From Psychrobacter sp. 28M-43 (GTDB lineage: Bacteria; Pseudomonadota; Gammaproteobacteria; Pseudomonadales; Moraxellaceae), in contig NZ_CP061739.1 of assembly GCF_014770435.1 (NCBI RefSeq), positions 1,550,001 to 1,614,000 on the forward strand: 64,000 bases of DNA, given 5' to 3'. Shown piece by piece: positions 27,101-35,916 of the stretch. The notes under the pieces were generated by a model. The model was not told the origin of the DNA, made no database searches, and worked only from the letters and a program-made list of their open reading frames with translations. The position numbers were made by a program, and so were the translations under genes. Numbering within the stretch: the stretch's first letter is position 1; every line of letters begins with the position of its first letter.

Positions 27101-28657
27101 CAGCAGCCGATAGACAGTCAATCGACGGGAAATCAGCGCCGCTTCTCACCACTGCAAGGCTCTGCTACTGTCGAGGATTATTATACTGATATCGAAACAC
27201 AAGAAGGTTTTGATGAGATAAGACGGCTTGGCTATGTGGCATTTACTCGAGCCAGTGAGCAGCTTTATGTTGTGCTGCAAGATCCGAGCAACAAGACAGG
27301 ATTTGAGCTAAAGCCAGTGTTCTATTGGTTTGAATCGCCAGAAGCAAAATTTGAGCTGCCGGATAGGCTCAAAGGTATCGTAGGCATGCTTAGAGGTCAT
27401 AAGGTTAATGAGTTCTATGACAATAATTACGCAAGCAATGATGCTAACTCAGCAGGTATAAATGATAATGTTCAGATGACTGCTACCAAGTCAAATGCTC
27501 ATAAGCCTACGACAGAGGCTATTGAATACGCGCCCTTTGCCGAGGTTATGAAAACCAATTATTTTTATGGCTGGGCCAAGACCAGTTTTACCGCCTTAGC
27601 GCGTCAGCTAGATGAATCTACACAAGCAATGGCGATAGTGGATGAGCGTATTGATGATGCGATAGATTTTGATATGACAGAGTCTTCAGTTTCTGATATT
27701 TCGTTACTTAATAACGATGGATCTAGCGAACAAAACAGTGAATTCAGTCCCAAGTTAGAAGATGATATCCGCTTCACCTTTGTAAAGGGTGCCAATGCCG
27801 GTACGTTTTTACATGAGATATTTGAACAAATAGACTTTACCAATAAGGCTCAGTGGCCTCAGGTTATTGATAAAGCGATTAGTAGCTATCAATTGCCGCT
27901 GATATATAGCAGTGCTGAACAGCAGAGCCGCAGATCACAAGGTAAGAAACAAAGAAATAGCGATGGGTTTGATCTTGATTCAATAGATACAACCAAGCAT
28001 GAGGCATTAGTTAATTGGATTGAAGAAGTGCTGCATGCGCCACTACTGGCTTCCAATCAACCCTTGATTGCTCTTGATAAAGGTAAGCGATTTGCCGAGT
28101 TAGAGTTCAACATGGGATTGTCAGAGAATTTCAAAGCACAGGATATTAGTAAGCTTTTCCAACAGTATTTACCTGACGAGACAGATAAACACGTCACCCT
28201 AGTGCCACAAAATAAAGCGCATCTGTATCGTTATTTGCGTGGTGAGATTGACTTGGTGTATGAGCATGCTGGCAAGTATTATGTGGTTGACTATAAGAGT
28301 AACTTTTTAGGAAATAGCCTAAGCGATTACAATAAAGATACCCTCAAGAAAGCAATGTCTAAAGCAGGGTATTGGTTACAAGCAGCGATTTATCAAGTAG
28401 CATTACATCGATTCCTTGCCATGAGAATCAGTGATTATACAGGCAACGAAGATAAATACTTAGGCGCTGTAGAGTACGTGTTTTTACGCGGTGTATATGA
28501 CCCGAATGCTCAGACAGCTACTATGCCTACATCGCAAGATAGGGCTCAGTCTAACCACGATAGCTTGAGCAGTAACAGTTGCTATGGATTGGTTACTTGG
28601 GATATTCCTATCGACTTTATTAAAGGTTTAGATGCCTTGTTTGGCCTGCCGGACTAA
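24113..28657 (+). CDS. recB: RecB, exodeoxyribonuclease V beta subunit
   Basis: RecB is the 3'-5' helicase and nuclease subunit of RecBCD. Helicase motifs are complete: Walker A EASAGTGKT (residues 55-63), DESQDINGEQA, GDPKQAIYGFRGGD, MTIHKSKGLEFPIVYV and YVAFTRASEQLY. The C-terminal nuclease domain has GEIDLVYEHAGKYYVVDYKSN, with the catalytic Asp and Lys. At 1514 residues it is longer than E. coli RecB (1180), with charged insertions near residues 140-185 and between helicase and nuclease. No strong ribosome-binding site precedes the ATG at 24113, and the upstream sequence is the MITE-like element, so its expression signals may lie in that element or in recC. Confidence 0.96.
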   Translation: MTDLSDPTNTIDLSTQPNLFDEYSDELPCLSAIPERKADVIPAVDVDLTGKHLIEASAGTGKTWTLTGIVLRLLIEARRAPEQIIATTFTRAAAAEMRQRIHDRLVDFYQLLQWVNSLSADTGNKESLYPNILQVMPEGNNDAQTDNDSSTDANVEIDINELNQDLAADKQAAAEKREQAKKDREDWLVNQAKYVRLDGIMQDPINLHLVGYLLDHVYSYPMAEAIRRTALVLTTLDKLFVGTLDSLAQKWLTEYSSETGHQQGMGIIEDSSIEQVTDSIIHDELRQFQSRLYYEQPKLYALMDQQGKLSAVGDHKKYVTRSLNFISAPIDEIRIEKGFDFDAYEKLINEFSQLDLVDIQPYLNPDYRKSQGFRGGSNLTKQFDAIIEVHQKISEYQLTFNSYLNESENKILTSLQDSRYPDEDGKIKNFNKNKEKEHQTLFELETISKLMAILDMLDSLNQHILLVLANLNRQIVLAVRNRLPVILEERGETTFSLQMVRLNQALTGRQGDKLARYIRHHYPVALIDESQDINGEQAIMIESIYLPKNKRKQSDSDKQSTTKKANHEFLLLVGDPKQAIYGFRGGDVANYNYMKAQFDKSALWTLDINRRSNAGVINALNCWFGMANATTTENKLSQLGTGIHYQHIKAAKPEYELSWFNASNSLDDVLVTEVLSAQPVSLLHLPYDKEKEFDYDEHEITARHIVTLLNSGQTLKGKPIQPSDIGVLARAKKDLKRVEDELVKLNVPTLTTSDVSIFETIMAEDMAALLSAILYPYRHDMINRVLTSHLYGLSIKNVKAMMTDHESGITEGSSTTSFHSQNSNSKDLPANEATDNKKSYQDFITYLKEGAQRWQHFGILSALHYLLDKSPVQPQGVWQALAAHPEGDRHIMDLRHVMDILAQYGLGMGEHELLAWFRQHIDAAPNSDWAKQYPLPTESGVQLMTIHKSKGLEFPIVYVLGMGDASRKSGNKEDYGLYLYNAQQAPSALVRQSIEVQQPIDSQSTGNQRRFSPLQGSATVEDYYTDIETQEGFDEIRRLGYVAFTRASEQLYVVLQDPSNKTGFELKPVFYWFESPEAKFELPDRLKGIVGMLRGHKVNEFYDNNYASNDANSAGINDNVQMTATKSNAHKPTTEAIEYAPFAEVMKTNYFYGWAKTSFTALARQLDESTQAMAIVDERIDDAIDFDMTESSVSDISLLNNDGSSEQNSEFSPKLEDDIRFTFVKGANAGTFLHEIFEQIDFTNKAQWPQVIDKAISSYQLPLIYSSAEQQSRRSQGKKQRNSDGFDLDSIDTTKHEALVNWIEEVLHAPLLASNQPLIALDKGKRFAELEFNMGLSENFKAQDISKLFQQYLPDETDKHVTLVPQNKAHLYRYLRGEIDLVYEHAGKYYVVDYKSNFLGNSLSDYNKDTLKKAMSKAGYWLQAAIYQVALHRFLAMRISDYTGNEDKYLGAVEYVFLRGVYDPNAQTATMPTSQDRAQSNHDSLSSNSCYGLVTWDIPIDFIKGLDALFGLPD

Positions 28658-28731
28658 TAAACCTTATATAACAATTAGGTAGATAAAAATTGTTATAGCA
28701 GTTAATCAGATTGATAAGAGATAAATATACG

Positions 28732-30954
28732 ATGAGTAATAATAACAATAAGAGCAAATCAGCCATTAGTTTACAAGAGAGCTGGGCAAGTAATCTCAGT
28801 GATTATATTTTGCTGCGCCGTCAGCAAACGCAGGTAGCATATGACGCGACAGATGCAAAGACAAACGATGAAAATAGAAGAATCGATAAGTCAAAAGATA
28901 GCGATTTATTTACGGCTCTATTCGTTATTTTAGCGGCTCATTTGGAAGAAGGGCATACTGTATTAACCATTAATGCAGCCGATCACGAAGCTCCCATGCA
29001 AGGTCAGATTAATGGGGAAGTGGTCACGTTATATGCATGGCAGCAGAACTTACTAGAGATACTGGCAACACCAATTTTTGCGCTGATTGATACTCAGATA
29101 AAAACGCAACTAGACACGCAACTAGACACGCAACTAGACGATGACACTACAACCGAGACATCGCTATTTGTATTACTGGACACTTTGTTTGGTCAGCGAA
29201 ATTACCTGTGGGCGCAGCTAGCACTTAGTAATCATGAAAAAGAGACGTTGATCAAACGTTTTGATGCGATAACTACGTTATATCATCGCTTAAAAAATAG
29301 CGACTTAAATACTTTCGTTCATTTAATCCATGAACATGCTTTATTTGCTAATGTTAATGCGGACACTAATTGTAACAACAATCAAAATAGCCTAAGCAAA
29401 GATAATCAACCAATTATTTATAACATAGCTAAGAATAAAGAAACCCAAGGTTCGAAAATCACATTTTGGCTACACCGCACATGGCAAGCAGAATTTAACT
29501 TAGCACAGCATATCAATCATATTTTGAATCAGCAGATAGTACCTTTAGACATTACCATGCCTGAGAACTTAAATGATCAACAGATAGCCGCTATCAATGT
29601 GGCGAACAATAATGCATTTAGTATCATTACTGGTGGCCCAGGGACAGGTAAAACCTACACTGTTGCTCAATTGGTTATCGCGTTACAACAGGCGACAGAG
29701 AGTAGGGGAGATGAGTCTGAACATATTAGGTTTAGCACAGACAGTGCTAGTCTAGCATTAGCAGCGCCGACGGGTAAGGCAGCCCAGCGTATGCAAGAGT
29801 CTCTGCAGGCGGCTTTAGACGACGCAAATGTAGAGCTACAGTTGCAAGAGGCAAAAACCATCCATCGTCTACTAGGTATCGGTCGAACGGGTAGACCGCG
29901 CTACGATGCCAATAACCCACTGGGTGAGGATATTATCATCGTTGATGAGGCATCTATGCTCGGAGTTGAGCTGGCTAACTATCTTGTGAGCGCGGTAAAA
30001 CCAGGTGCTAGGCTGATATTATTAGGCGATGCTAATCAGTTGGCAGCCGTCGATGCAGGAGCAGTATTGGCGGATCTCTGCCGTATTCCACTATTGCAAC
30101 CCATACATGCAGAACTAACCGAGAGCCGCCGATTTAGCGCCGACTCAGGTATCGGTAAACTGGCCACTCAAATCAATAAAGCAGAGACAAATCTTCAAGC
30201 TATTTGGCAACTACTAAGGCAAGACGCTGCTTTGAGTTTTCAATATGTTAATACGTTACAAGCAGAGTCCATATCAAATAACAAGATAGAAAATAGCCTA
30301 AGCAAAGAAAAAATTATTTCAAGAATATCAAATAGTTACCAGTCATACGTAAATAAGGTTAAATATATACTAGAGAACCCAATAGAAAAATCCGTGCCAG
30401 AATCAGTTAAAAATACTACCTCTTCGTTAATGGAGGTATTTAATCAATTTAGAATCCTCACTGCTGGCCATAATGGTGAATGGGGCGACCACTATATCAA
30501 TAACTACCTTACTCAATGGCATCTTGCTGAGCTCAAGCTGCCATTGGGTCAAAATACATGGTTCCATGGACGTCCTGTTATGGTGCTACAAAATAACTAT
30601 GAGCTTGGGCTATTTAATGGGGATATTGGTTTCTGCTTACAAACATCAGATGAAAGGAGCCAATTAGAGGTATTCTTTGAAAATAAGACACAAGGGATAG
30701 CTGTTAATTTGCTAAATGAAGAGGTGATAGCCACGGCGTATGCAATGACTATTCATAAGTCGCAAGGATCCGAATTTGATCATGTTGCTATTACTTTTGA
30801 TAACAGCCATGCACGGTTACTGAGCAAAGAGCTTATCTATACGGCAGTGACTCGTGCTAAGAAGCAGGTAACGATATATAGTACCAAGCACGCCTTAGAA
30901 AAAGCAGTTCAAACACCAACTGAGCGGCATACTGGTTTGGCATTACAGTTTTAA
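28732..30954 (+). CDS. recD: RecD, exodeoxyribonuclease V alpha subunit
   Basis: RecD is the 5'-3' superfamily-1 helicase of RecBCD. Motifs seen are TGGPGTGKTYT (Walker A, about residue 305), APTGKAAQRM, HRLLGIG, IIVDEASML, LLGDANQLAAVDAGAVL, TESRRF, AMTIHKSQGSEFDHV and YTAVTRAKKQV. From the ATG at 28732 it has 740 residues (E. coli 608). The extra length lies in N-terminal and middle polar insertions. A threefold 12-base tandem repeat (29104-29139) encodes T-Q-L-D units. It follows recB by 74 bases. A bidirectional terminator lies after the stop. Confidence 0.96.
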   Translation: MSNNNNKSKSAISLQESWASNLSDYILLRRQQTQVAYDATDAKTNDENRRIDKSKDSDLFTALFVILAAHLEEGHTVLTINAADHEAPMQGQINGEVVTLYAWQQNLLEILATPIFALIDTQIKTQLDTQLDTQLDDDTTTETSLFVLLDTLFGQRNYLWAQLALSNHEKETLIKRFDAITTLYHRLKNSDLNTFVHLIHEHALFANVNADTNCNNNQNSLSKDNQPIIYNIAKNKETQGSKITFWLHRTWQAEFNLAQHINHILNQQIVPLDITMPENLNDQQIAAINVANNNAFSIITGGPGTGKTYTVAQLVIALQQATESRGDESEHIRFSTDSASLALAAPTGKAAQRMQESLQAALDDANVELQLQEAKTIHRLLGIGRTGRPRYDANNPLGEDIIIVDEASMLGVELANYLVSAVKPGARLILLGDANQLAAVDAGAVLADLCRIPLLQPIHAELTESRRFSADSGIGKLATQINKAETNLQAIWQLLRQDAALSFQYVNTLQAESISNNKIENSLSKEKIISRISNSYQSYVNKVKYILENPIEKSVPESVKNTTSSLMEVFNQFRILTAGHNGEWGDHYINNYLTQWHLAELKLPLGQNTWFHGRPVMVLQNNYELGLFNGDIGFCLQTSDERSQLEVFFENKTQGIAVNLLNEEVIATAYAMTIHKSQGSEFDHVAITFDNSHARLLSKELIYTAVTRAKKQVTIYSTKHALEKAVQTPTERHTGLALQF
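29104..29139 (+). repeat. Three tandem 12-bp repeats inside recD
   Basis: ACGCAACTAGAC occurs three times in a row and encodes (T-Q-L-D)3. The preceding 12 bases (T-Q-I-K) are a fourth, diverged unit. Because the unit is a multiple of three, changes in copy number would keep the frame. Confidence 0.9.
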
Positions 30955-30996
30955 CGATTCATTCAAGTTGTTGTCGGCACAATAAGTCAGTGCAAT

Positions 30997-31025
30997 AAAA
31001 AAGCATCCAAATTGGATGCTTTTTT
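30997..31025. terminator. Bidirectional terminator between recD and hpt
   Basis: A 14-bp perfect stem AAAAAAGCATCCAA / TTGGATGCTTTTTT has a one-base formal loop, so the tip will open. A-tract and T-tract serve both the rightward recD and the leftward hpt transcripts. Confidence 0.88.
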
Positions 31026-31060
31026 AGGACTCAACTATTTTAATCAATTAAGTCTAAGAA

Positions 31061-31624
31061 TTAAACTTTGTCTTCTTTGATTGCATAGATACCTGGCAGG
31101 TGACGCAAGTAACCATGGAAATCCATACCACAACCGTAAACATAACGATCTGCAACATCAATACCCACAAAATCTACATCGAAATCTGCAACTTTGCGAT
31201 TATGTTGCTTGTTAAGCAAGACACAAGACTCAAGTGATAGAGGCTTTTCTTTGCTTAATTCTTCAACAACTGCTTTTAGGGTAATACCTTCGTCAAAGAT
31301 GTCGTCGATTAACAATACGTGCTCACCTTCGATACTAACATCAGGCTTGAATTTCCAATCAAGCTCATTAGTACCTTCGTTATCACGATAACGGGTCGCA
31401 TGGATATAATGCATACGATGGTAGAACGTAAGGTGTGTCAGTAGTTGACCAGCTGGAATCAATCCGCCGTTCATCACGACCATAACAATTGGGTTCAGAC
31501 CAGCATAATGTAGATTGAGCTGAGCGGCCAAACGCTCATAAGCAGCAGCTACTTCGATACTGCTAATAAGGCACTCTGAGTTGCGTAAGGTTTTTTCAAT
31601 TTCTTGGTTACTGATTTGGGTCAT
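31061..31624 (-). CDS. hpt: Hypoxanthine-guanine phosphoribosyltransferase
   Basis: This purine-salvage enzyme makes IMP and GMP from free bases and PRPP in the cytoplasm. The 187-residue protein has the PRPP-binding signature VLLIDDIFDEGITL, the early VVMNGGLIPAGQL loop, and the base-binding VDFVGIDVADRYVYGCGMD region. The order and length fit the Hpt family rather than the xanthine enzyme. AAGGCG precedes the ATG. Confidence 0.93.
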   Translation of the reverse strand: MTQISNQEIEKTLRNSECLISSIEVAAAYERLAAQLNLHYAGLNPIVMVVMNGGLIPAGQLLTHLTFYHRMHYIHATRYRDNEGTNELDWKFKPDVSIEGEHVLLIDDIFDEGITLKAVVEELSKEKPLSLESCVLLNKQHNRKVADFDVDFVGIDVADRYVYGCGMDFHGYLRHLPGIYAIKEDKV

Positions 31625-31726
31625 CGGGTGCGCCTTTGGTAAAAAGTGCCGCTTATTTTAGCAAATTTTAGTGAATTTGCCCAACGTCATATGACTTTTG
31701 GGACAAAATTAATCCAATTTTTGGGG

Positions 31727-32395
31727 TTATTCTGGCTTTTCTATAATAAATGGACGGTAATAATTGGCCAATCTATTCAATGAGTCATTTGGTAGGTCAG
31801 GTAATAGCTTATTAAGTGCCATACTCATGCCTTTATCAATTGCTGATTTGGCAACTGGAACTGACTTACGCTTGATCATGCCTAGCTTTAATGTCTCAGC
31901 ATAACGACTGATGAAGTGGGTCAATGTTTCTTCGTTCATGGTTTCAAGTGCCGTTTTAAATTTGGCTCTATCTACATGCTCAGGCGTGATAGCAGCAAAA
32001 CCTTCAGTGATGGTATTGGCATCTTTTTCTGATAGTTTAAAGCCGACACGTTTAACACCTTCATTATCAATAAAGGTTGCATAATCTCTTAGAAAATGAA
32101 AACTTGGTAATACGTCTTTGTTGTTTTCTTTATCCAGTAAGATGTTGAGCAGAGTGTCTGTCGCGCGTTCAATCGTTCCAACAATTTTACGCATAGAGGC
32201 TTGGCGCTCAGGGTTCGGAATAATATCTACCAAACCAACCAATAAATTATCAGTAAGATCACGCGCTGTCTGATGAGTAAGGGCATCGCGATAAGGGTAG
32301 TACTCTACATTCTCATTTGAAGCAACGACTTGTTCGGCCTCACTGATTAAAGCTTTTAGTTTATCTGAGGGTACGAATCCAAAATAATGTGCCAT
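31727..32395 (-). CDS. Conserved hypothetical protein of 222 residues
   Basis: The product is a soluble, mostly helical protein with a start MAHYFGFVPSDKLKALISEAEQVV and a C-terminal segment MALNKLLPDLPNDSLNRLANYYRPF. There are no cysteines, membrane segments or signal peptide. AAGGAAG precedes the ATG. It is 102 bases upstream of hpt on the same strand. I do not recognise the family; it may be confined to Moraxellaceae. Confidence 0.75.
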   Translation of the reverse strand: MAHYFGFVPSDKLKALISEAEQVVASNENVEYYPYRDALTHQTARDLTDNLLVGLVDIIPNPERQASMRKIVGTIERATDTLLNILLDKENNKDVLPSFHFLRDYATFIDNEGVKRVGFKLSEKDANTITEGFAAITPEHVDRAKFKTALETMNEETLTHFISRYAETLKLGMIKRKSVPVAKSAIDKGMSMALNKLLPDLPNDSLNRLANYYRPFIIEKPE

Positions 32396-32697
32396 TGCAC
32401 TTCCTTTATTTGTTGTTTTTTATGTCTTACTTGCGTTACATTTATCACCAAATCGGTTATTATTCAAACAAAGTTTTAGTCTCAGGCTCATCAAACCAAA
32501 TGCTGATTAGTGACATGCCCTAGTTATAAGATAAATGACTTTGTTGATTGGTAATAATTTTGCAAATTGCTAGAATTTACCTAAACGATAGATGAGCTGA
32601 GTCACTCATCGCACACTAATTTAGCATATTTTTCATATTTTAATTCAAAAAGCTTGAACTTATAAGGCTATTGACTACTTGTCTAGGGAGAGATGAG
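32396..32697. other. Intergenic stretch upstream of cstA
   Basis: This 302-base stretch lies between the divergent hypothetical gene and cstA and contains no gene. It holds the cstA ribosome-binding site (AGGGAGAGA just before 32698). I see no convincing CRP-like palindrome. Confidence 0.4.
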
Positions 32698-34380
32698 ATG
32701 AATAGTGCTATCGTACTACTATTCGCCGTTGCCGCTATGCTCTGCGGCTACGTGTTTTATTCAAAATTTATCGCCACCAAAATTTTAGCATTGGACAACA
32801 GCCGTCCTACACCCGCACATACGATGAAAGATGGGATCGATTATGTCCCTACCAATAAGTATGTATTGTGGGGGCATCACTTTACGTCAGTGGCAGGGGC
32901 TGCACCAATTATCGGTCCTGCAATTGCAGTTATTTGGGGCTGGGTGCCTGCCATTATTTGGGTAGTAGTAGGTACTATCTTTATGGCTGGCGTACATGAT
33001 ATGTCTGCTATTTGGGCAAGTATGCGTAATAGAGGGCAGTCGATTGGCTCTATCGCTGGTACTGTCATGGGCACACGTGTCCGCAGCTTGATGATGGTTG
33101 TCATCTTCTTATTGCTACTGATGGTCAATGCTGTATTTGGTGTAGCTATTGCCAATATGATGATTAAGACGCCATCTGCGGTATTGCCAGTATGGGGTGC
33201 CTTAGTAGTTGCCTTTATCATCGGACAGTGTATCTATCGCTACAATATGAATCTGGTCTGGGTGTCCATTATCGGGGTAACAGCCTTGTACGGGCTTATT
33301 TATCTTGGCCCTATGTTCCCGATTGTGTTACCTGAGACCGTCATGGGTTTGCCTGATAACGCAGTATGGATCTTGATCTTGTTTGCCTATGCAGCGATTG
33401 CGTCGTTGTTGCCCGTATGGATGCTGCTTCAACCTCGTGATTATATTAATGGCTTACAGTTATTTGTCGGTTTGATTTTATTATATGCTGCTATTTTTAT
33501 TGGCACGCCTAATATTGTCGCGCCAGCGGTTAACACTGCATTGCCAGCCGATACGCCGTCACTGCTGCCATTGTTGTTTGTGACAATTGCTTGTGGTGCC
33601 ATATCAGGTTTCCATGGTTTGGTCGCCACAGGGACTACCTCTAAGCAGATTGATAAAGAAGAAGACGTTCGTTTCGTTGGTTACTTTGGTGCATTGGGTG
33701 AGGGTATGCTAGCACTTGGGGCAATCCTTGCAGCAACCGCAGGTTTTGCGACTCTTGGTGATTGGCAAGCGGTCTATCAAAAGTTTGGTGATGGCTCTAT
33801 CGGTGCGTTCATTGATGGCGGTGCAACCATCTTGAATGCTGGCGTTGGCATCGATATGGTGCTATCACAGACCATGCTTACGGTAATGGCTGCATTGTTT
33901 GCTGGTACGACGATGGATACTGGCGTACGTTTACAACGTTATATTTTCCAAGAATTTGGTGAATTTTATAATTTACCTGTACTCAATAAGAGTGTTGTTG
34001 CAACGTTACTTGCTGTCGGAAGCTGTTTGTTATTAGCGTTCGGTGCTGGTGGTATCGATGGCGCGGGTGGTATGATTATTTGGCCACTATTTGGTACAAC
34101 CAACCAGTTAATGGCTGCTTTAACCTTGATGATCGTTACCATTATCTTGTTACGTAAGGGCAAGCCAGTTTGGTACACCTTAGCACCATTGTCGTTCTTG
34201 TTGGTTATGACTGTCTTTGCACTATTGATTCAGCTCAAAACCTTCTTTACTGATGGTAATTGGCTACTTATTATTATGGATATTATTATCTTAATCGCGA
34301 CCATTTTGGTGACGTTTGAGAGTTTGTCTGTACTACGAAAAGAGTGGTCACTACATAAAGGTAAAAACGGTGAGGTTTAA
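32698..34380 (+). CDS. cstA: CstA-family inner-membrane transporter (carbon starvation protein A)
   Basis: CstA-family proteins take up pyruvate or peptides during carbon limitation. The 560-residue polytopic protein shows family motifs: GHHFTSVAGAAPIIGPAIAV near residue 60, FMAGVHDMSAIWASMRNRGQSIG, ISGFHGLVATGTTSKQI, and FAGTTMDTGVRLQRY late in the protein. More than a dozen hydrophobic segments follow one another. E. coli CstA is about 700 residues, so this is a short-type member. The ATG at 32698 has AGGGAGAGA upstream. A terminator follows, and then a Cys-Cys-ending small protein and an ArsA-like ATPase on the same strand. Confidence 0.92.
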   Translation: MNSAIVLLFAVAAMLCGYVFYSKFIATKILALDNSRPTPAHTMKDGIDYVPTNKYVLWGHHFTSVAGAAPIIGPAIAVIWGWVPAIIWVVVGTIFMAGVHDMSAIWASMRNRGQSIGSIAGTVMGTRVRSLMMVVIFLLLLMVNAVFGVAIANMMIKTPSAVLPVWGALVVAFIIGQCIYRYNMNLVWVSIIGVTALYGLIYLGPMFPIVLPETVMGLPDNAVWILILFAYAAIASLLPVWMLLQPRDYINGLQLFVGLILLYAAIFIGTPNIVAPAVNTALPADTPSLLPLLFVTIACGAISGFHGLVATGTTSKQIDKEEDVRFVGYFGALGEGMLALGAILAATAGFATLGDWQAVYQKFGDGSIGAFIDGGATILNAGVGIDMVLSQTMLTVMAALFAGTTMDTGVRLQRYIFQEFGEFYNLPVLNKSVVATLLAVGSCLLLAFGAGGIDGAGGMIIWPLFGTTNQLMAALTLMIVTIILLRKGKPVWYTLAPLSFLLVMTVFALLIQLKTFFTDGNWLLIIMDIIILIATILVTFESLSVLRKEWSLHKGKNGEV

Positions 34381-34410
34381 ACGTTAACCCATATTGAGTG
34401 TCTGTTTAAT

Positions 34411-34447
34411 AAAAAACGCTAGCAGCAATTGCTGGCGTTTTTTGTAT
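34411..34447 (+). terminator. Intrinsic terminator after cstA
   Basis: The stem AAAAAACGCTAGC / GCTGGCGTTTTTT has one G-T pair (34411-34423, 34431-34443). The T-tract continues to 34443 and the complementary A-tract lies upstream. It separates cstA from the small protein gene that starts at 34496, so the downstream pair needs read-through or its own promoter. Confidence 0.82.
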
Positions 34448-34495
34448 CATATAGGCATGATAGATCATAAGAATTAAGTAAAATACGAGCACATT

Positions 34496-34807
34496 ATGGA
34501 AAATAAAAACACATCAAATAATATAGAAAATGTTCAACCACTAGAGAACACTCAACCATGGTGGCAACGGTTTAAGAGTGGATTAAATGAATTTTATCAT
34601 GCGCCTTATCGTCAGACGATGGCACGCGCGGCACGTGATGAAGAAGATTTTTTTATGTTGCTCATGTTTGCTGAGAGCTTGGGTATTGATAATCCCGCCA
34701 GCTTTTATACATTAGAATTGCAACCATTATTTTTAGAGAACTTTCATGAGTGGCATACACGTATGGGCATGGATAGATGTCCATTTGACCACGTTGGGTG
34801 CTGCTAA
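34496..34807 (+). CDS. Small Cys-Cys-terminated protein linked to CstA and an ArsA-like ATPase
   Basis: The 103-residue protein has a polar N-terminal 30 residues, then WWQRFKSGLNEFYHAPYRQTMARAARDEEDFFMLLMFAESLGIDNP. It ends with WHTRMGMDRCPFDHVGCC directly before the stop. One Cys plus a terminal Cys-Cys pair invites metal or thiol chemistry. From memory, a family of small proteins ending in Cys-Cys ('cory-CC-star') is linked to CstA and ArsA-type genes; I could not check this. There is no membrane segment. It lies 73 bases before the ATPase gene and is probably cotranscribed with it. Confidence 0.8.
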   Translation: MENKNTSNNIENVQPLENTQPWWQRFKSGLNEFYHAPYRQTMARAARDEEDFFMLLMFAESLGIDNPASFYTLELQPLFLENFHEWHTRMGMDRCPFDHVGCC

Positions 34808-34880
34808 CCGTAGTGGATTGACTATATAAAAAAGTAGCTAAGCATTTATTAGATAATGAGACAAAATACGAGATAACGAT

Positions 34881-35891
34881 ATGGCATTACACCCTTTACA
34901 TGGATTGGTAGAGCAGTTAGAGACACAACCGATTATATTTATCGGCGGCAAAGGTGGTGTAGGGAAGACCACCACTGCAGCAGCCCTAGCCAGCTACTAT
35001 GCAAGCCAGCAGCAAAAAACCTTAATTGTCTCAACCGATCCAGCACATAGTTTGGGCGATGTATTGAATGTACGACTCAATAATGAGACAACGGTAATAT
35101 CACCTTATCTAGATGCGATTGAGTTAAATTCTGACGTGATTGTCGATGAACATTTTGCTCAAGTCGAACGTACAATTAAAGCTTATGCCAACCCAGATAT
35201 GATGCCAAAAATTCGTGAGCATCTGAGGTTATCTAAGTCGGCACCTGGCGCTCAAGAAGCCGCGATGCTCGAATCCATGTGTCACCATTTAGTCGAAGCG
35301 GCAGATGCTGGGTATGAACACATCATCTTTGATACCGCACCGACAGGTCATACTTTGCGATTATTGGTATTACCAGAAATGATGGGAGCATGGACGGATG
35401 GGTTGCTTGCACAGCAGCGACGACAGTCTAAGTTGCGCTCCGTGGCAAACCATTTGGACAGTCACAATCAAAAAAATGATAAAAACGATGTGGCAAATCC
35501 GTTTGCCGCAAAAAAATCAGATCGCTGGGAGCAAGCTGTATCCGTATTAGAAAAGCGCAAGCAATTGTTCCGCCAAGCAGGGTTGCTACTACATGACCGT
35601 ACACAAACAGCGATTGTGTTGGTGATGACCGCTGACGTCTTACCATTGGCTGAGACCAAGCGCGCTATCGAGCAATTGGAAGACAGTAAGCTCATGCCAG
35701 CAGCAATCGTCATTAATCAGCTGATATCAACCACGCAGTCGGATGAGTTTTGGCGACGCCGTGCTGAGCGTCAGCAGCATTTGCTGCAGGATATCGAACA
35801 AAGCTTTACCAAGTACCCGCTGTATCCAATTTACCTGCAACAGACGGATGTACGTGGTACTGATGCATTAAGTGCGTTGTTAAGTGCATAG
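34881..35891 (+). CDS. ArsA/Get3-type P-loop ATPase
   Basis: The 336-residue cytoplasmic ATPase has the deviant Walker A GGKGGVGKT (residues 22-30), switch I LIVSTDPAHSLGDVL and switch II HIIFDTAPTGHTLRLL. These are the marks of ArsA/Get3. It is a single ATPase unit, unlike the tandem ArsA of arsenite pumps, and no arsB or arsR is near, so arsenic resistance is unlikely. The A-loop-like VVINQLISTT follows late. Get3-like ATPases dimerise around zinc held by cysteines. The neighbouring small Cys-Cys protein and CstA suggest a membrane-protein handling or transport-energising role; this is inference. Confidence 0.88.
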   Translation: MALHPLHGLVEQLETQPIIFIGGKGGVGKTTTAAALASYYASQQQKTLIVSTDPAHSLGDVLNVRLNNETTVISPYLDAIELNSDVIVDEHFAQVERTIKAYANPDMMPKIREHLRLSKSAPGAQEAAMLESMCHHLVEAADAGYEHIIFDTAPTGHTLRLLVLPEMMGAWTDGLLAQQRRQSKLRSVANHLDSHNQKNDKNDVANPFAAKKSDRWEQAVSVLEKRKQLFRQAGLLLHDRTQTAIVLVMTADVLPLAETKRAIEQLEDSKLMPAAIVINQLISTTQSDEFWRRRAERQQHLLQDIEQSFTKYPLYPIYLQQTDVRGTDALSALLSA

Positions 35892-35916
35892 GGTGCATAG
35901 ATAGTTCGCTGGTAAT

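Noticed and set aside
34881..35891. Arsenite pump ATPase ArsA in the strict sense
   Set aside because: Only one ATPase unit, with no arsB, arsC, arsD or arsR near.
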